Below, one piece after another: positions 38,891-48,400 of a stretch of DNA of 50,896 nt. Source of the stretch: Deltaproteobacteria bacterium (GTDB lineage: Bacteria; Desulfobacterota; GWC2-55-46). Position numbers and translations under genes: made by a program. The stretch lies in contig JACPGB010000059.1 of the NCBI GenBank assembly GCA_016182655.1, positions 1 to 50,896 on the forward strand. Direction: 5' to 3'. The notes below the pieces were generated by a model. It worked only from the letters and a program-made list of their open reading frames with translations. It was not told the origin of the DNA and made no database searches. Numbering within the stretch: the stretch's first letter is position 1; the number at the start of each line of letters is the position of its first letter.

Positions 38891-40618
38891 ATGACGAAGA
38901 TACTCCTTATGAACATACCGGCCGGGCCGTTCCCGTCGGATTATCCGCCTGTCGCGATATCAAGGGTCATGGAGGGGATAGACCCTTCCCTCGGGTGTGA
39001 GGTCTCTTTTCTGAACCTCGACCTCTACAGGCCGTCCCTGGATTCGATCGGGGAGAGTATTGCCCGCTTCGCGCCTGACATCATCGGCATAAGCGCGATG
39101 CTCACGCCGTCGTACGCGTATCTTAAAAAGCTATCCAACTATATCGAAGAGCGCTTCCCTTCGATAATACAGGTACTCGGCGGCCAGATGAACGTGATCG
39201 CGAATATAATACTGCTTAAAACGCGCATCAACTTCTGCGTCATCGGCGAATCAGAGCCCGCATTCAGCAGTCTCATCGAAAAACTCGTGGAGAGCGATTT
39301 TGGCATCGATGATCCGGCTGAGTTCGCGGGGATAAAGGGGCTGGTATTTCTCAGCGGCGGAAAACCTTTTTTTACAGGTTACGGTCCTGAGGACTCCGGG
39401 GCAGGGACGAGGCAGTTCAATTACAGGCTCATCTCGCGCTTCTCAAGCCTCGATAACTACATCCACAGGGTCGACGGCCAGTACTTCAAGGTGAGGCTCG
39501 CGAACAGCGATATCAACGGGCTTTTCAGCCTCTTCAGGCCGGAAAATATGGAGAAGAACCTTTCGACGGTCTTTACGAGCAAGGGGTGCGTAAACAGGTG
39601 CACCTTCTGCCACAGGTTCACGAAAGGGTACAAGGTGCTCGGGGGCGAGGACGTTATCGCGTACATTGAGGCCTTGAGGGTCGAACATAATGTGGGCCTT
39701 CTCCTCTTCTCGGAAGAAAACTTCGGCAATCACAGGAAGGCGACCGCGAAACTCGTCGAGTACCTGAAAGGCTCTGGGCTCAACTGGGCGGCCCCGGCCG
39801 TGAGGGTAAAGTCCGTGAATGAAGAGATATTGAAGTCGTGGAAGGAGGCCGGATGCGTACATGTCAACTTCGGGATCGAATCGCTCTCCCAGAAGATACT
39901 CGATGTGATGGAGAAGAACTCCACGGTCGAGGAAAACCTCGCCGCTATACGCCTATGTTTCAAGCTCAAGCTTTTTACAGTCATCGGCCTCGTCATCGGC
40001 ATGCCCGGCGAGACGGAGGATACGATAGAGGAGACCATCAGGAACCTCTCATCGGCCGTGCCGGACGACATCGATTTTCCATTCGAGGTCTATGTAAACT
40101 TCGTCCAGGCGATACCCGGAACGCCGGTATACGAGTATGCGAGGAAGATGGGGCTCATCGGCAATACGCTCGATGAGGAAGAGCGTTATATCGAAAGCCT
40201 CCACGATGTCGACGCCAACGAGATAGGCCATTACCTCAATTTTACCGACTACGAAAAAGAAGAGCTCGCGTACTGGAAGTACTATATCTCGATGGAGTTG
40301 ATAACCGCGTACATCAGGAAGAACGGGTACTCGAAGGTCTTCAGGAAAAAAAAGACGAGACCGTACAGAATAGGGCTTGCGTATTCAATAATACCAAAGC
40401 CCTTAAGAAAATTTATTCTCAAGTACGCCCTCCTCGTCAGGCACTTTGGCGTAAAGGGGCTCGTTGCGACAATGATGCGAAAGATACGAAAGGGGCTTGC
40501 GAGCGAGGGCGACAGGTTCGTCGGCGTGAACAGGTCCTTGAGGAAGGTCAATTCGGAGATGAGCATAGAGACGCGCGAGGACGACCTTTCCACCGCGATA
40601 CTCCGCGAGAGCCGATAA
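38891..40618 (+). CDS. B12-binding-type radical SAM protein 2
   Basis: 575 residues from ATG 38891; an upstream in-frame TTG at 38873 overlaps the previous stop. The B12-like domain (MTKILLMNIPAGPFPSDYPP; IGISAMLTPSYAYL; VLGGQMNVIANI; IGESEPAF) leads to the radical SAM core with CVNRCTFCHRF (C233, C237, C240) and FGIESLSQKIL. Residues from about 460 are basic and Lys/Arg-rich, with no recognised domain. Adjacent to the two related genes at 37399 and 40654, but only about a third similar by eye, so these are not recent duplicates. Confidence 0.83.
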   Translation: MTKILLMNIPAGPFPSDYPPVAISRVMEGIDPSLGCEVSFLNLDLYRPSLDSIGESIARFAPDIIGISAMLTPSYAYLKKLSNYIEERFPSIIQVLGGQMNVIANIILLKTRINFCVIGESEPAFSSLIEKLVESDFGIDDPAEFAGIKGLVFLSGGKPFFTGYGPEDSGAGTRQFNYRLISRFSSLDNYIHRVDGQYFKVRLANSDINGLFSLFRPENMEKNLSTVFTSKGCVNRCTFCHRFTKGYKVLGGEDVIAYIEALRVEHNVGLLLFSEENFGNHRKATAKLVEYLKGSGLNWAAPAVRVKSVNEEILKSWKEAGCVHVNFGIESLSQKILDVMEKNSTVEENLAAIRLCFKLKLFTVIGLVIGMPGETEDTIEETIRNLSSAVPDDIDFPFEVYVNFVQAIPGTPVYEYARKMGLIGNTLDEEERYIESLHDVDANEIGHYLNFTDYEKEELAYWKYYISMELITAYIRKNGYSKVFRKKKTRPYRIGLAYSIIPKPLRKFILKYALLVRHFGVKGLVATMMRKIRKGLASEGDRFVGVNRSLRKVNSEMSIETREDDLSTAILRESR

Positions 40619-40653
40619 ACCCCGCGGCTTTTCTAAAAGAAAGAGTCTGAGAA

Positions 40654-42261
40654 ATGAAAGAGACTGAAAAACCGAAAGTCCTGCTCGTATATCCGGGCAG
40701 TAAATCAATGGGATTTACATTTCCTATGGGGCTTCTTTATGTCGCCCAGGCGCTGCAGAAAGCCGGCATCGAAGTGACGATGCTCCATCTGGGCGTGGAC
40801 AGCCTGAGCGACCTGAAATTTACAAATTATCTTTTCGTCGGCATAAGCATGCTCACCGGCGAGATAGTCTCTAACGGCCTTGAAGTGGCCCGGATGGTGA
40901 AGGGGTACGACAGCCGCATCCCGGTCGTGCTCGGTGGTGTGCACCCGTCGCTCCTTCCCGAGGAATCGCTTGAAAACGCACTTGTGGACATCGTAGTCAT
41001 AGGCGAGGGCGAGAGGACGGCACAGGAGCTCGCGGAGTGCCTTTTGGCCAAAGGCGATCTGGCAAGCGTGAAAGGGATAGGCTACAAGGACCCGGATAAA
41101 AAGATACGCATAAATCCCAAGCGGGAGCTGATAGATCTTGACGAGCTTGAGTTCGACGTGCCGTATGAGCTCCTCGGGAGACACTTTTACAATTCATTTA
41201 CAATGCCGGTACACACCTCCAGAGGGTGCCCGTACAGGTGCGGGTTCTGCTACAACCCCGTCCTGAACAAAAGGAGGTACAGGTCTAAAAGCGCCGCCAG
41301 GGTCGTGGCGGAAATAGAGTACCTTCACAGGAAATACGGCGTATTCAACTTCAACTTCGATTACGAGGACGAGTTCTTTGTAGACCCGAAGAGGGCCTAT
41401 GAGATATTCAAATCCGTAATAGAGAAGGGCCTCAAGATACAATGGAGCGCGTTCTGCAGGTTCAATACCTTCGATAAGGCGATAGAGAGGTTCGGGGACG
41501 ACTTTCTGGAAGTCCTCAAGAAGTCGGGGTGTTATTACATGAGCTTCGGCGCCGAATCCGGCTCACAGAGGCTCCTCGACGATGTGATACTGAAGGACAT
41601 AAAGGTCGAACAGGTGGTAAGGACCATCGACCGGATGAAAAGGGCAGGCCTCATGCACCGGGTTAGCTTTATCTGCTGTTTCCCTACCGAGACTCCGGAC
41701 GACCTCGAAGAAAGCTTCAGGCTGATCGACAGGATATCTCGCGACAACGACAAGATCGTCCTCGGCATCTTCAGGCTGGTCCCTCTCCCGGGGACGATGA
41801 TATACGAAAGGCTCAAAAAGGAGCACGGTTTCAAGTCCCCGGCCTCTCTCGAGGAATGGGGGAGGTACAAGATCCCGAGCGAGTCGTTCGAGGACGTCAC
41901 CTGGCTCCCCGGGGATTACGCGCGGATGTGCCACAACATATCGCTTCTGTCGAATTACCCCTTCCACCAGGATTTCAGATCATACGGTGAATACAGGAGG
42001 TTCGTCTATAACATCGATTCCTCCTACGGCACGGGATATCTCGATTATCTGATGGCTCGGCTGCAGAGATGGAGGTACAGGAACAGGCGCTTTGGTTTCA
42101 ATGTCGAGCCGCTTATATTCAATCGGTTCATAGAGGCCCGGATGTTCGCAAAGAGGTACATACTCAAGAAATACCTGCCTGCCTTTGCGTACGAGTTGCT
42201 GAAAAAAAGGTTCGGCAAGCATTCATGGACGTTCAGGGAAGAGGCCGGGGGCGGGAATTAA
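40654..42261 (+). CDS. B12-binding-type radical SAM protein 3
   Basis: 535 residues. B12-like N-terminus (KVLLVYPGSKSMGFTFPMG; VGISMLTGEIVSN; VLGGVHPSLLPEE; IGEGERTAQE) and radical SAM core CPYRCGFCYNP (C192, C196, C199) with FGAESGSQRLL. The C-terminal ~130 residues are aromatic and basic. Closest in style to class B methylases acting on lipids or sugars. With the two preceding genes it forms a set of three tandem enzymes; the next gene is a glycosyltransferase beginning 36 bp downstream. Confidence 0.85.
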   Translation: MKETEKPKVLLVYPGSKSMGFTFPMGLLYVAQALQKAGIEVTMLHLGVDSLSDLKFTNYLFVGISMLTGEIVSNGLEVARMVKGYDSRIPVVLGGVHPSLLPEESLENALVDIVVIGEGERTAQELAECLLAKGDLASVKGIGYKDPDKKIRINPKRELIDLDELEFDVPYELLGRHFYNSFTMPVHTSRGCPYRCGFCYNPVLNKRRYRSKSAARVVAEIEYLHRKYGVFNFNFDYEDEFFVDPKRAYEIFKSVIEKGLKIQWSAFCRFNTFDKAIERFGDDFLEVLKKSGCYYMSFGAESGSQRLLDDVILKDIKVEQVVRTIDRMKRAGLMHRVSFICCFPTETPDDLEESFRLIDRISRDNDKIVLGIFRLVPLPGTMIYERLKKEHGFKSPASLEEWGRYKIPSESFEDVTWLPGDYARMCHNISLLSNYPFHQDFRSYGEYRRFVYNIDSSYGTGYLDYLMARLQRWRYRNRRFGFNVEPLIFNRFIEARMFAKRYILKKYLPAFAYELLKKRFGKHSWTFREEAGGGN

Positions 42262-42296
42262 TCGGCTGTCGTTCATGCGGACTCTCAATATATCGG

Positions 42297-43514
42297 GTGA
42301 TTGCGGTGGCGGGTCCTCTTAAATACGCGATTCTGTCTAGCCTCAAGGACGATTTTCTGAACGACCTCGGGAGCGGCTATATAAGGGAGTTCCTTAAGAT
42401 GGGCGCCGTCTTCATCGATTACGAGGAAGAATACCTGAGGCACGGGAACAGGAAAGTGCAGGAGATAATACAGAAGACCCTGGACGAAAACGCCACGGAG
42501 GTGCTCATATACCAGGCAAGCCCGAGCGACTTCCACTTCAGCCTTGAGTTCTTCCAGAAGCTTCGTGAAAAGGTCTTCACTGTGATGACGCTCGGCGACA
42601 GCGACCATTATTTCGACATAAGGGACATATACTACGCGCAGTGCATGGACCTTGTGGTCGTCTACGACTGCCTCACGAGGTACAGGTTCAGGCAGTACGG
42701 GGTGGACGCGATATCGTTCTACAGCTCCTTCGACAGCGACATATACACAAGGCGCGCGCTCTCCCCAAGGACCATAGACGTCTCTTTCATAGGCGATACC
42801 GCGAACAAGATGGAAAGGCGCAGATACATCGACTACATGGCTGAAAGAGGCATGCCCGTGGAGGTCTTCGGCACCGGGTCTGAAAACGGGCAGGTGACGC
42901 TGGAGCGGATGGTGGAGATATTCAACTCCACCAAGATAAACCTCAACTTCACGGGGATCTCGCTTAAGAACGCCATAAGGAGAGAGCCGAACATAAACTT
43001 GAGGCTAAGGCAGATAAAGGGCAGGTTATCCGAGATCGCGCTTTGCGGGGGTTTTGTCTTGACCGAGCATGTCCCCGGCATAGAGGAGGTCTTCGAGGTG
43101 GATAACGAGATCGTCACCTTTGACTCGCGGGAAGAGCTCGTCGATAAGGCAAATTATTATCTGAAAAACGACGCCGAAAGGGAAAGGATAGCGAACAACG
43201 GGCATGCAAGGGCCCTGAAGGAATACAGCCTCAAGACCGCGGTCCCAAGGCTCATAAGCCGGATAGAGGAGATCAAGAAAAACTCCGGAAAAAAAACGGA
43301 GAAGGACGTCTTCGTGGACGGAGTTTTCGTAAAAAATTACGTCACATTCAGGGTAGAGCTCATCACAAGGCTCTTGAGGTCCGGCAAATGGGCGCTCGTC
43401 CTTGAGGAGCTTCTGCTGATACTCAAGAACAGGAAGATCAACTTTAGGAAAGCCGCGGGGATATCCATCTTCAGCCTGTTCCCGCCCTTAAAGAAGATCT
43501 ATCTAAGGTTATGA
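42297..43514 (+). CDS. CgeB-like glycosyltransferase 1
   Basis: About 405 residues from GTG 42297 (GTG 42306 is an alternative; upstream frame lies inside the radical SAM gene). The core VSFIGDTANKMERRRYI, FGTGSENGQV, MVEIFNSTKINLNFT and EIALCGGFVLTEHV, with a C-terminal HARALKEYS, is that of the glycosyltransferase 1-like CgeB family. The same motifs recur in the protein at 44964, so the two are paralogues on either side of the flippase. Cytoplasmic; donor and acceptor unknown. Its stop overlaps the flippase start (ATGA). Confidence 0.78.
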   Translation: MIAVAGPLKYAILSSLKDDFLNDLGSGYIREFLKMGAVFIDYEEEYLRHGNRKVQEIIQKTLDENATEVLIYQASPSDFHFSLEFFQKLREKVFTVMTLGDSDHYFDIRDIYYAQCMDLVVVYDCLTRYRFRQYGVDAISFYSSFDSDIYTRRALSPRTIDVSFIGDTANKMERRRYIDYMAERGMPVEVFGTGSENGQVTLERMVEIFNSTKINLNFTGISLKNAIRREPNINLRLRQIKGRLSEIALCGGFVLTEHVPGIEEVFEVDNEIVTFDSREELVDKANYYLKNDAERERIANNGHARALKEYSLKTAVPRLISRIEEIKKNSGKKTEKDVFVDGVFVKNYVTFRVELITRLLRSGKWALVLEELLLILKNRKINFRKAAGISIFSLFPPLKKIYLRL

Positions 43515-44983
43515 TGGCGCTTAACATAAAAAAAGACTCCAAACTGAAATCAGGCGTAAACCTGATAATCGTCCAGTTCGCCCTGTATTTCATCCCCCTC
43601 ATAACCATACCCTATGTGGTGAAGACCGTCGGGATAGAGAACTACGGCAAATACGCCTTTTTCCAGGCCGTGATGGGGCTCCTCTCGGTCCTCATCAATT
43701 ACGGGTTTATCCAGACCGGGGTCAGGGACATATCGGTCTGCAAGGGCCTCAGGGAGATAAACCGCGAGTTCTCCAACATCATGTATTGCAAGCTCCTCGC
43801 CCTCGTACTTACGCTGATACTCGGCCTCGGCCTTTTCATTTTTCCGAAGTTCCAGGAGGAAAGACTGCTCTATTCATACTCGTTCCTCTCCATCCTTGTC
43901 ATATCCCTTGACACCTCATTCGTTTACCAGGGTATAGAAAAACTGAAAGACTACGTGAACATAAACCTCGCCGGGACTTTCGTGGTTCTGATACTCCTTT
44001 TCACGACTGTAAAGAGGCAGGAGGATTACGTGCTCCTGCCCGTGGTATTTTCTCTCCCGCGCATAGCGGCCTCGCTTTTCTCGATCTACTTCCTCCATTA
44101 CCGGTTTAGTATTATCGCAAATGCCTTCAGCGCCGGCGGGATACTGGAGAAGCTCAAGAGCAACTTCAATATCTTCGCGACAAATATCTCAGCCATCCTG
44201 TATACGAGGGCGACCCAGGTCATACTCGGGATCGCCGCAGGCAACGAGTTTCTCGGGTATTACGTCATAGCCGACCAGCTTGTCTTCGCGTATTCGAACA
44301 TCCAGGGCAAGGTCTCGACGGTCTACCAGCCTCAGATAGCCCAGGCGTTCAAGGATGACTTCAAGGACGGGGTCCTCAAAGCGCGCGAAAACGCATTCAT
44401 CATATTCCTGATCGCGATAGCCGGTTTTCTTTTCACCCAGTTTTTCTCGCGCGAGATACTCTACATCCTGTACAAGGAGCACGCGAACTTCTCGGAGACC
44501 GTCCTCAGGATTCTCTCGATCAATTTCGTGACAATGCACTTAAGCTACATCATGGGGATGCAGATACTCCTTTCCCTCTACAAGGACAGTGACATACTGA
44601 GACCCTCCATATATGCGGCCGTTCTCAACCTTACCCTCGGGAGCCTTCTCATCTACTATTTTCGGCATATCGGGGCCGCGGTCTCGGTCGTTGTCATTGA
44701 GTGCCTCATCTGCGCTTACTTCTACAGAAAAGTAAATGGCTACGGGATAACTTTCTTTGACAAAAAGCTCCTATTGAGGCTCTTCAACTTTGTGATCTCG
44801 CTTGCTTTGATCCTCTCGGCATTGAAGCTCATATATGCCTTTTTAGACGTGAGCATATTCGTAAAATTCCCTGCGTTAGTGGTCCTATACGGCCTTTTGA
44901 TACTTTTGACGCTCAAATCCTTGAACATGGTGGATTTCAAGAACAGAAAGGTGATCGTCGAGCATGTATCGGTCAATGGGTAA
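43511..44983 (+). CDS. wzx: Wzx-type polysaccharide flippase
   Basis: 490 residues with about 12-14 hydrophobic helices and the MATE/oligosaccharide-flippase look: SGVNLIIVQFALYFIPLIT then IPYVVKTVGIENYGKYAFFQ near the N-terminus. Members move lipid-linked repeat units across the inner membrane. With a Wzy-like protein at the end of the window it implies a Wzx/Wzy-type export route. ATG 43511 overlaps the previous stop; a second ATG follows at once. The end overlaps the next gene by 20 bp. Confidence 0.85.
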   Translation: MMALNIKKDSKLKSGVNLIIVQFALYFIPLITIPYVVKTVGIENYGKYAFFQAVMGLLSVLINYGFIQTGVRDISVCKGLREINREFSNIMYCKLLALVLTLILGLGLFIFPKFQEERLLYSYSFLSILVISLDTSFVYQGIEKLKDYVNINLAGTFVVLILLFTTVKRQEDYVLLPVVFSLPRIAASLFSIYFLHYRFSIIANAFSAGGILEKLKSNFNIFATNISAILYTRATQVILGIAAGNEFLGYYVIADQLVFAYSNIQGKVSTVYQPQIAQAFKDDFKDGVLKARENAFIIFLIAIAGFLFTQFFSREILYILYKEHANFSETVLRILSINFVTMHLSYIMGMQILLSLYKDSDILRPSIYAAVLNLTLGSLLIYYFRHIGAAVSVVVIECLICAYFYRKVNGYGITFFDKKLLLRLFNFVISLALILSALKLIYAFLDVSIFVKFPALVVLYGLLILLTLKSLNMVDFKNRKVIVEHVSVNG

Positions 44984-46295
44984 AAAGGCTCGCATATTGG
45001 TACTCAACGTCCACAAGAAGGACGCCTCGACCATGAACGACTTCGCGGACCAGAACGCGCGCCTTCTTATCGAGAACTTCGGGGGGGGGACCGTATTCCA
45101 TTTTTCCGACTCTGTCGCGACACGCGGGATAAGGTCTACCGAGGAGGAGATACTCCGTATTGTCCGGGACGAGTCCATAGACTTGGTTTTTTTCGCCCCG
45201 AACGGCGACAGCTACGAGCTCTCAATAGAATTTTTCAGGGACTTGAGGGAGAAGACAGGCGCAAGGCTCGTCCTCTGGGTGCTCGATGACGAGATGATAT
45301 TCGACGTCCTCTCAAAATACTACGCGCAGGTATTTGACGCGGCGGTAACGACCGATTACTACGCCTGCTTCGCTTACAGAAAGCTCGGGGTTCCCGCGAT
45401 ATATTACTTCTCAAGCTATCTCAATAAAGACTTCCATCCAGTTGAAATAAAAAAAGAAATAGAAGTCAGTTTCATCGGCGACTGTGCCAAGGGAGGAAGA
45501 GGGGCTTATATCGAAAGCCTTAGAAGGAACGGTATCGCCGTAGCTACCTTCGGGGACGGCTCGGAGAACGGATTTGTAAAAAAAGAGGATATGCCGGACA
45601 TCTTTTCACGCTCGAAGATAAACCTTAATTTCACGAAGGTCGACTCAGCCGGGCCCAACGCATGGTTCCTTGAAGAGAACTCGCTTACGAACATCGTAAG
45701 GCAGAACAAGGGGCGCCCCATGGAGATCGCGCTTACAAGGTCGTTTTGCCTGAGCGAATACTCTTCTTCCCTGGGCGTGACCTTTGTGCCCGGGGAAGAG
45801 TTGGACACCTTCCATGATGAGGGTTCTCTCATTGAAAAGGTCAGGTACTATCTCGAGAACGACGCCGAGAGGGAAAGGGTCGCCGAGGCGGCATTCAATA
45901 AGGCCATGCAGTTTGAGGCAGGGACCTATTTTCCAAGGCTCGTCGATGAGATCTCCCGCCTGCTCGACGGCTCTCGTTACCCTCAACGGAGACGTTCGAT
46001 ACACAAGGACCCCGCCTTCAAGAGGAACCATATCATAAGGCTTACGATTCTCATGTTCTTTCAGCTCTCGAAGCTTGGATCGGCCGCCGCGTTTGAATCG
46101 TTCGTCAATACTTTTCAATACGGTCCGGCCTTTTTTCTTTCTGCCTTCCCCAAAGGGCTCTCTATCGCCGTCAACAAGGCGCTCAAAAAAAAGAGGTTCA
46201 AAAATGCGAAAGGCAAGGCTCAAAGTCCTCTGCATAGTCTCGATAATGCCCCCCTACCAGGGCGGGGCCGCCGTGGACTACGGCATAATCCTTGA
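44964..46295 (+). CDS. CgeB-like glycosyltransferase 2
   Basis: 443 residues. Shares with the protein at 42297 the motifs VSFIGDCAKGGRGAYI, FGDGSENGFV, DIFSRSKINLNFT and EIALTRSFCLSEY. The N-terminus differs (KKARILVLNVHKKDAS). The C-terminal ~30 residues (from about 46204) are encoded in the overlap with the next gene and look like a low-complexity tail, so the natural end may not be essential. The 92-bp overlap with the GT4 gene is longer than usual in this locus. Confidence 0.78.
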   Translation: MYRSMGKKARILVLNVHKKDASTMNDFADQNARLLIENFGGGTVFHFSDSVATRGIRSTEEEILRIVRDESIDLVFFAPNGDSYELSIEFFRDLREKTGARLVLWVLDDEMIFDVLSKYYAQVFDAAVTTDYYACFAYRKLGVPAIYYFSSYLNKDFHPVEIKKEIEVSFIGDCAKGGRGAYIESLRRNGIAVATFGDGSENGFVKKEDMPDIFSRSKINLNFTKVDSAGPNAWFLEENSLTNIVRQNKGRPMEIALTRSFCLSEYSSSLGVTFVPGEELDTFHDEGSLIEKVRYYLENDAERERVAEAAFNKAMQFEAGTYFPRLVDEISRLLDGSRYPQRRRSIHKDPAFKRNHIIRLTILMFFQLSKLGSAAAFESFVNTFQYGPAFFLSAFPKGLSIAVNKALKKKRFKNAKGKAQSPLHSLDNAPLPGRGRRGLRHNP

Positions 46296-47274
46296 GCGCC
46301 TCGGTACCGGCTTCGGCAGGGATTTTGATATCAGGGTACTGACCGAGCGCGGGTGCTCCAAGGGGGCCGAAGGGGTTTTCTATGACGACAGCCTTCTTAG
46401 CTATGACTCCACGCCTGTAAAAAGGCGGGGTCGTCAGGCGCTCAATTATCTTAAGATCGTCCGGAAGATACTTTTTTCAGGGGCGGACGTCATCCATATT
46501 CACGCGAGATACGTCTACGGAAGGTATATTGGGCGTCTCATCTGGCTTGCGCTGCTTCTCTCGCCGGCGAAGGTCGTCGTAGACATAAGGGACAGGTTTT
46601 ACAAGAATTTCGGCTTCGGCCATAACTTCATATTCTGCTCGGATGAGCTCAGGGAGTTCTACGGTTGGATCGAGAACGCAGTGACCATACCAGTGCCGCT
46701 TGCGTTGAAGCCTTCTAAAACAACCGTAGCGCCGGGGCGGAATATAGCGTACTTCGGGACGATCGTGCGGAACAAAGGGGTAATGGAACTGCTTGACGCA
46801 TACAGCGAGTACCGGAAGGGCTCGAAGACCCCGCTCGGGCTCGACTTTTACGGGTTTAACGCGATGGGCGCGGAGTTCACGGACAGAGTCGCTGAGATCG
46901 AAGGTGTCGCATATCGCGGACACGTGTCGCCCGGGGATGTTGTCGACAAGATACTCGAGTACAAGGCAGTCGTGCTTCCGTCTGCCTCCGAAGGCATGCC
47001 GAGAGTCTGCCTTGAGGCCATGTATGCCCGACGCATGGTCTTCTGCCACGAATCCGTGAGAAGGTCTATACCGTGCATCCCCGAGGCCTTCACCTTCAGG
47101 GATGCCGCGAGAGAATTGCCCGGGCTCATCACAAAAGCGGAGTCCGCTGATACGGACTTTTCATACGGATACGATTTTAAAAGGCACGACCCTGACGCCG
47201 TATGCGCGGAGCTTGCGGAGCTATACAGGTGGTTAGCTCCGGAGAGCAAAAGAAAAGAGGCGAGGACGGCTTGA
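46204..47274 (+). CDS. GT4-family glycosyltransferase
   Basis: 356 residues from ATG 46204 (AGAGG upstream); longer in-frame starts lie inside the previous gene. GT-B fold: N-terminal VSIMPPYQGGAAVDYG and DVIHIHARYVYGRY; C-terminal NIAYFGTIVRNKGVMELLDAY, GHVSPGDVVDKILEYKAVVLPSASEGMPRVCLEAM with the E-x7-E retaining signature. Cytoplasmic, adds a sugar to the lipid-linked repeat unit. Donor unknown. Confidence 0.83.
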   Translation: MRKARLKVLCIVSIMPPYQGGAAVDYGIILERLGTGFGRDFDIRVLTERGCSKGAEGVFYDDSLLSYDSTPVKRRGRQALNYLKIVRKILFSGADVIHIHARYVYGRYIGRLIWLALLLSPAKVVVDIRDRFYKNFGFGHNFIFCSDELREFYGWIENAVTIPVPLALKPSKTTVAPGRNIAYFGTIVRNKGVMELLDAYSEYRKGSKTPLGLDFYGFNAMGAEFTDRVAEIEGVAYRGHVSPGDVVDKILEYKAVVLPSASEGMPRVCLEAMYARRMVFCHESVRRSIPCIPEAFTFRDAARELPGLITKAESADTDFSYGYDFKRHDPDAVCAELAELYRWLAPESKRKEARTA

Positions 47275-47308
47275 AAAAAAGCGGCTATGCATTAAACGGA
47301 GGTTCAGG

Positions 47309-48289
47309 ATGCTGATATCGATAGTGTTGTCGTTCAGGAACGAGGAGGAGAACATCCCGGAGCTCATAAGCAGGCTTCATAAATCATTAAAGACGACCGG
47401 GTGCGGCTACGAATTCATATTCGTCAACGACGACTCGACCGACGGCTCGCTCAAGCTCCTTATGGAGATGCGGAAGAGCGATAAGACGATACGGATAATA
47501 AACATGTCGAGGAGGTTCGGCTCTACGCCGTGCGTCCTCGCGGGCATGAGGCTCGCCAAGGGGGACGCCGTCGTCTATATGGACACCGACCTGCAAGACC
47601 CGCCGGAGCTTATCCCGGAACTCGTTTCCAAATGGAAGAAAGGGGCCGACGTCGTGTACACCACAAGGGTCTCGAGGGACGGAGAGAGCCCGCTCAAGAT
47701 GTGGCTTACGAAGAAGGCGTACAGGGTCTTGAAGGTCTTCTCCGAGATAGACCTTCCGGTCGATTCCGGCGATTTCAAGCTACTCGACAGGAGGGTCGTG
47801 AAGGAGGTCCTGAAACTCAAGGAAAAGGACGCCTTCATGCGCGGGCTCGTCTCGTGGGTCGGGTTCAGGCAGGAACAGGTATTCTACGCGAGGGAGAAGA
47901 GGTTCGCCGGAAATACCCATTACCCGATCTTCGGGCTCGGCCCGATAAGCGCGTTCACTTCCGGCCTCACGTCCTTCTCCCTCGCGCCGTTGAGCCTCTC
48001 ACTCATCATAGGCTTCCTCGTCTCGGTCGGAGCGTTCATGTACCTTGTCGCGATAATCGTGATGAAGTTCCTGAACATGAACCTCCCGGGCTGGTCGGCG
48101 ATAATGGTCACCATGCTTTTTCTCGGCGGCACGCAGCTCTTCACCGTGGGCATACTCGGTATCTACATCGGACGCATATATAACGAGAACAAGAAGAGGC
48201 CCAACTACATAATCGAGAGCACGTCCGGGTTTGAAGACGACAGAGACAAAGACCAGACAGACGACCTTAGACTGCGGCTCTATCGTTGA
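47309..48289 (+). CDS. GT2-family membrane glycosyltransferase (dolichyl-phosphate-sugar synthase-like)
   Basis: 326 residues with GGAGG ribosome site. GT-A domain: ISIVLSFRNEEENIPEL, VNDDSTDGS and VYMDTDLQDPPELIP (DxD). QEQVFYAREKRFAGNTHYP follows, then two C-terminal membrane helices (about 228-254 and 262-288). This is the ArnC/GtrB/DPM1 pattern: transfer of a sugar to polyprenyl phosphate. The next gene, a GT39/ArnT-like membrane protein, could use the lipid-linked product on the periplasmic side. Confidence 0.86.
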   Translation: MLISIVLSFRNEEENIPELISRLHKSLKTTGCGYEFIFVNDDSTDGSLKLLMEMRKSDKTIRIINMSRRFGSTPCVLAGMRLAKGDAVVYMDTDLQDPPELIPELVSKWKKGADVVYTTRVSRDGESPLKMWLTKKAYRVLKVFSEIDLPVDSGDFKLLDRRVVKEVLKLKEKDAFMRGLVSWVGFRQEQVFYAREKRFAGNTHYPIFGLGPISAFTSGLTSFSLAPLSLSLIIGFLVSVGAFMYLVAIIVMKFLNMNLPGWSAIMVTMLFLGGTQLFTVGILGIYIGRIYNENKKRPNYIIESTSGFEDDRDKDQTDDLRLRLYR

Positions 48290-48296
48290 CGGCCGT

Positions 48297-48317
48297 GGGG
48301 CCGGGAGGGGGGGCGGG
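48297..48317 (+). repeat. G-quadruplex-type motif
   Basis: G4-cc-G3-a-G7-c-G3 immediately after the GT2 stop. Fits the G3+N1-7 rule with very short loops. Confidence 0.55.
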
Positions 48318-48400
48318 CTAGATGAGGCAATCTCATGGCTGGCTGCTGAATGGGCGTGGGAAAATCGAAGAGTGTGAATGCACTCAGGAGCTGAAAATAG

